Shown: in pieces, positions 31,967 through 33,615 of the stretch | Position numbering within the stretch: the stretch's first letter is position 1 | How the letters are laid out: each line of letters begins with the position of its first letter | Assembly (NCBI GenBank): GCA_017418945.1 | Contig: JAFOMI010000039.1 | Span: 1 to 33,615 of the forward strand | Reading direction: 5' to 3' | From: Bacilli bacterium | Lineage (GTDB): Bacteria > Bacillota_I > Bacilli_A > RF39 > UBA660 | DNA: 33,615 nucleotides | Notes under the pieces: model-generated | The model's input: the letters and a program-made list of their open reading frames with translations, nothing else | What the model was told of the DNA's origin: nothing | The model's database searches: none | Position numbers and translations under genes: made by a program

Positions 31967-33034
31967 TTGGATAAAAAAAGAATATTAAAATATTTCTTAT
32001 TTTATGTATTTACAATAATTAGTTCAATAGTAGCGGTTATTCTTTATTTAAAATATTATCCAGTAGAATCTAAAGTAATAACTGAGACTATTAATAAAAG
32101 TGTAGTTAGTGAACAAGGTGTTGAAGAAGCTATTAAAGGAGTTTATGATTCTGTTGTTACTGTACAAAGTTATTATAATGGTGAATTAGTTGGAACAGGG
32201 TCTGGATTTGTATATAAAAAAGATGATAAATATGGTTATGTATTTACAAATAATCATGTTATAGAATCAGCTACTGATTATAAGTTATTATTACAAAATG
32301 GAGAAGAAGTAGAAGCTAAATTACTTGGATCTGATGAGTATTCAGATTTAGCAGTACTTTCTATGGATAAAGATAAAGTAATTAAAGTAGCTAATTTAGG
32401 TGATAGTGACTTAGTAGAAGTTGGTAATACAGTATTTACTGTAGGTTCACCAATGGGAAGTAATTATAGTGGTTCAGTAACAAGAGGTATTATATCAAAT
32501 AAAGATAAAACAATAGAAACAGATAGTGTTGTTACTAAAGTAATACAAACAGATGCTGCTATTAATCCAGGTAACTCAGGTGGACCACTTGTTAACTTAG
32601 CAGGTGATGTAATTGGTATTACATCTATGAAACTAGCTACAGAAGAAGTAGAAGGTATGGGATTTGCTATTCCTATAAATGATGCTAAATTATATGTACA
32701 AAGTTTAGAAAATGGAGAAAAAATAGCAAGACCTATTTTAGGAGTATCTTTAATTAATGTTAATGATAGATATTCATTATATAGAAATAGAATATCAATA
32801 AATAGTGATGTAGAAGAAGGCGTTGTAATAGCAAAATTAGAAGATAATGGTGCTGCTGATAAAGCTGGATTAAAAGTTGGAGATGTAATTACTAAAATAG
32901 ATAATAAGGAAGTAAATAGTATTTCTAAATTAAGATATTATTTATATCAATATAGTATTGGAGATAAAGTAAAAGTAACATATATTAGAAATAATAAAAC
33001 TTTAGAAGCAAATATTAAATTGGAAGGAAATTAA
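31967..33034 (+). CDS. HtrA/DegP-family serine protease with PDZ domain
   Basis: A 355-residue membrane-anchored protease for surface protein quality control. One N-terminal helix (about residues 8-28) is a signal anchor, so the catalytic part is outside. The trypsin-like triad is H97 in FTNNHVIES, D127 in YSDLAVL and S204 in NPGNSGGPLVN. A PDZ domain follows (about 255-350, with GVVIAKLEDNGAADKAGLKVGDVITKID). The start is TTG: TAGGAGATGAT lies just before it and no ATG or GTG at that place gives a full N-terminus. It is translated from the same message as the Abi_2 gene upstream and the small membrane protein two bases downstream. Confidence 0.94.
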   Translation: MDKKRILKYFLFYVFTIISSIVAVILYLKYYPVESKVITETINKSVVSEQGVEEAIKGVYDSVVTVQSYYNGELVGTGSGFVYKKDDKYGYVFTNNHVIESATDYKLLLQNGEEVEAKLLGSDEYSDLAVLSMDKDKVIKVANLGDSDLVEVGNTVFTVGSPMGSNYSGSVTRGIISNKDKTIETDSVVTKVIQTDAAINPGNSGGPLVNLAGDVIGITSMKLATEEVEGMGFAIPINDAKLYVQSLENGEKIARPILGVSLINVNDRYSLYRNRISINSDVEEGVVIAKLEDNGAADKAGLKVGDVITKIDNKEVNSISKLRYYLYQYSIGDKVKVTYIRNNKTLEANIKLEGN

Positions 33035-33036
33035 TT

Positions 33037-33420
33037 ATGAATAAAAAAAAGACATTCGCAATTATAGGAATTATAATTTTATTAATAATATTAATAATTA
33101 TATTATCTATTAATTTTTCAAAAGATGGTAGAGAACAAAGAAAAATGAAAAATTTAGCTAAAACATTTTATTCTTATTATTATGCTGAAAAAGAAAATAA
33201 AGATGATAAAGATGCAATTAAAGTATATATGTCTAATTATGCAGATACAGGATTAACAATTTCTTTAAAAGATTTAAAAGTATATTTAGATTCACATAAA
33301 ATAGAAAACTATTCTGTCTTAAACACATGTGATGAAACTAAAACTAAAGTAACAGTATATCCTGAAGCTCCATATGGGAAAAAAGACTATAAAATAAAAA
33401 CTACACTTATATGCAAATAA
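33037..33420 (+). CDS. Small membrane-anchored protein of unknown function
   Basis: 127 residues. A single hydrophobic helix (about 8-27, FAIIGIIILLIILIIILSI) after four charged residues suggests a signal anchor with the rest outside. The external part has LAKTFYSYYYAEKENKDD, then a sequence with a possible short beta-strand set (TKVTVYPEAPYGKKDYKIKTTLIC) and two cysteines (in LNTCDE and the C-terminal ICK) that might pair. I do not recognise a family. It starts two bases after htrA stops, with GGAAGGAA-like pairing in the htrA end, so it is co-expressed with htrA and may be its partner or substrate; this is inference. No terminator is visible before the IS element that follows 14 bases on. 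Confidence 0.72.
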   Translation: MNKKKTFAIIGIIILLIILIIILSINFSKDGREQRKMKNLAKTFYSYYYAEKENKDDKDAIKVYMSNYADTGLTISLKDLKVYLDSHKIENYSVLNTCDETKTKVTVYPEAPYGKKDYKIKTTLICK

Positions 33421-33442
33421 AAATATCTTCTACGTGATATGA

Positions 33443-33472
33443 ACCCCGTTTCTTGGACAAAATAGAAACGAG
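33443..33472 (+). terminator. Hairpin at the left end of the IS3-like element
   Basis: CCCGTTTC pairs with GAAACGAGG (one mismatch), followed by CTTTT. It may block read-through transcription from htrA and its downstream gene into the transposase. Confidence 0.55.
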
Positions 33473-33480
33473 GCTTTTAT

Positions 33481-33615
33481 ATGTCTAAATTAAGTTATGA
33501 AGATAAGATAAATATATATCAAGAAAGAAAACAAGGAAATACAGTCAAAAACATTTCTAAAAAATATGGTGTTAGAGTTGATGTAATTAAATATTTAGTA
33601 AGATTAATTGATAAG
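33481..33615 (+). CDS. IS3-family transposase OrfA, N-terminal fragment
   Basis: The first 45 codons of a gene that runs off the window. The protein begins MSKLSYEDKINIYQERKQG and continues NTVKNISKKYGVRVDVIKYLV, then RLIDK: a helix-turn-helix of the IS3-family OrfA type (EDKINIYQERKQG followed by ISKKYGV recognition helix). In the complete element OrfA would be joined to the integrase-like OrfB by programmed frameshifting; neither the shift site nor OrfB is visible here. A good ribosome site is not obvious before the ATG, as often in these elements. Confidence 0.8.
   Translation, partial: MSKLSYEDKINIYQERKQGNTVKNISKKYGVRVDVIKYLVRLIDK

Larger units (their letters stand above)
33435..33615 (+). 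mobile_element. Left end of an IS3-family insertion sequence (cut by window edge)
   Basis: Begins at about 33435 with TGATATGAACCCCGTTTC, then TTGGACA, a pattern typical of the left terminal repeat of IS3/IS150-like elements. The transposase reading frame starts 46 bases later. Right end not in the window, so completeness and target duplication cannot be judged. Confidence 0.75.

Noticed and set aside
1-33615. Alternative genetic code (TGA = Trp) as in Mollicutes
   Set aside because: TGG encodes Trp throughout and TGA ends clear genes (YvlD-like, lgt, JAMM-like).
1-33615. CRISPR arrays, tRNA or rRNA genes, prophage
   Set aside because: No regularly spaced repeats, no tRNA besides the tRNA-like part of ssrA, and no structural phage genes; the holin-family name of the 28860 gene is a family label only.

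Overview
The window is a very AT-rich bacterial chromosome segment with strongly A/T-biased third codon positions, dense single-strand gene packing and AGGAGG-type ribosome binding sites. Gene content points to a walled, anaerobic, low-GC member of the Bacillota (Bacilli/Erysipelotrichia-like gut lineages are the best guess; I cannot name a genus). The reasons are a class III anaerobic ribonucleotide reductase, a DD-carboxypeptidase, FemABX and DapA for the cell wall, Lgt and lipoproteins, SecG, and a YvlD-Lgt-WhiA block typical of Firmicutes. TGA is used as a stop (for example at the end of the YvlD-like gene and of lgt) and Trp is encoded by TGG, so the code is standard and not the Mycoplasma code.

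Layout. 1-1275: an intergenic hairpin, then a complete IS30-family insertion sequence whose right end abuts the terminator of the next gene. 1293-2555 (minus): FemABX aminoacyltransferase. 2672-5147: enolase, a CaCA cation exchanger and SecG. 5211-8443: rnr-smpB-mtnN operon. 8467-9447 (minus): secreted beta-helix protein of the Cthe_2159 type. 9563-9944: tmRNA (ssrA), the partner of SmpB and RNase R in ribosome rescue. 10065-11439: a JAMM/MPN metalloprotease-like protein and an unrecognised protein. 11548-13509: a MATE transporter fused to a cytidylate-kinase-like domain. 13583-14773: DD-carboxypeptidase. 14850-16985: NrdD. 17053-18579: M3-like metallopeptidase. 18669-20152: two unrecognised proteins. 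20234-21130: DapA. 21183-22527: a protein-kinase-fold protein and an unrecognised protein. 22559-28802: uvrB, a transglutaminase-like lipoprotein, and uvrA. 28860-30956: yvlD-lgt-whiA. 31027-33420: an Abi_2/HEPN protein, an HtrA protease and a small membrane protein in one operon. 33435-end: the left end and first codons of an IS3-family element cut by the window edge.

Most transcription units have a simple signature: a TGnTATAAT-like extended -10 box close to the gene, and a compact hairpin plus T-run at the end that often overlaps the stop codon. Several genes have a spurious upstream start codon inside or next to the -10 box; I moved those starts to the codon that follows a good ribosome binding site.

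Most of the window is core housekeeping. The less ordinary parts are the JAMM protein beside ssrA, the MATE-kinase fusion, the long tmRNA tag, the transglutaminase lipoprotein between uvrB and uvrA, the HEPN-HtrA operon, and several small unrecognised genes. I did not find a clear-cut new defence or mobile system.
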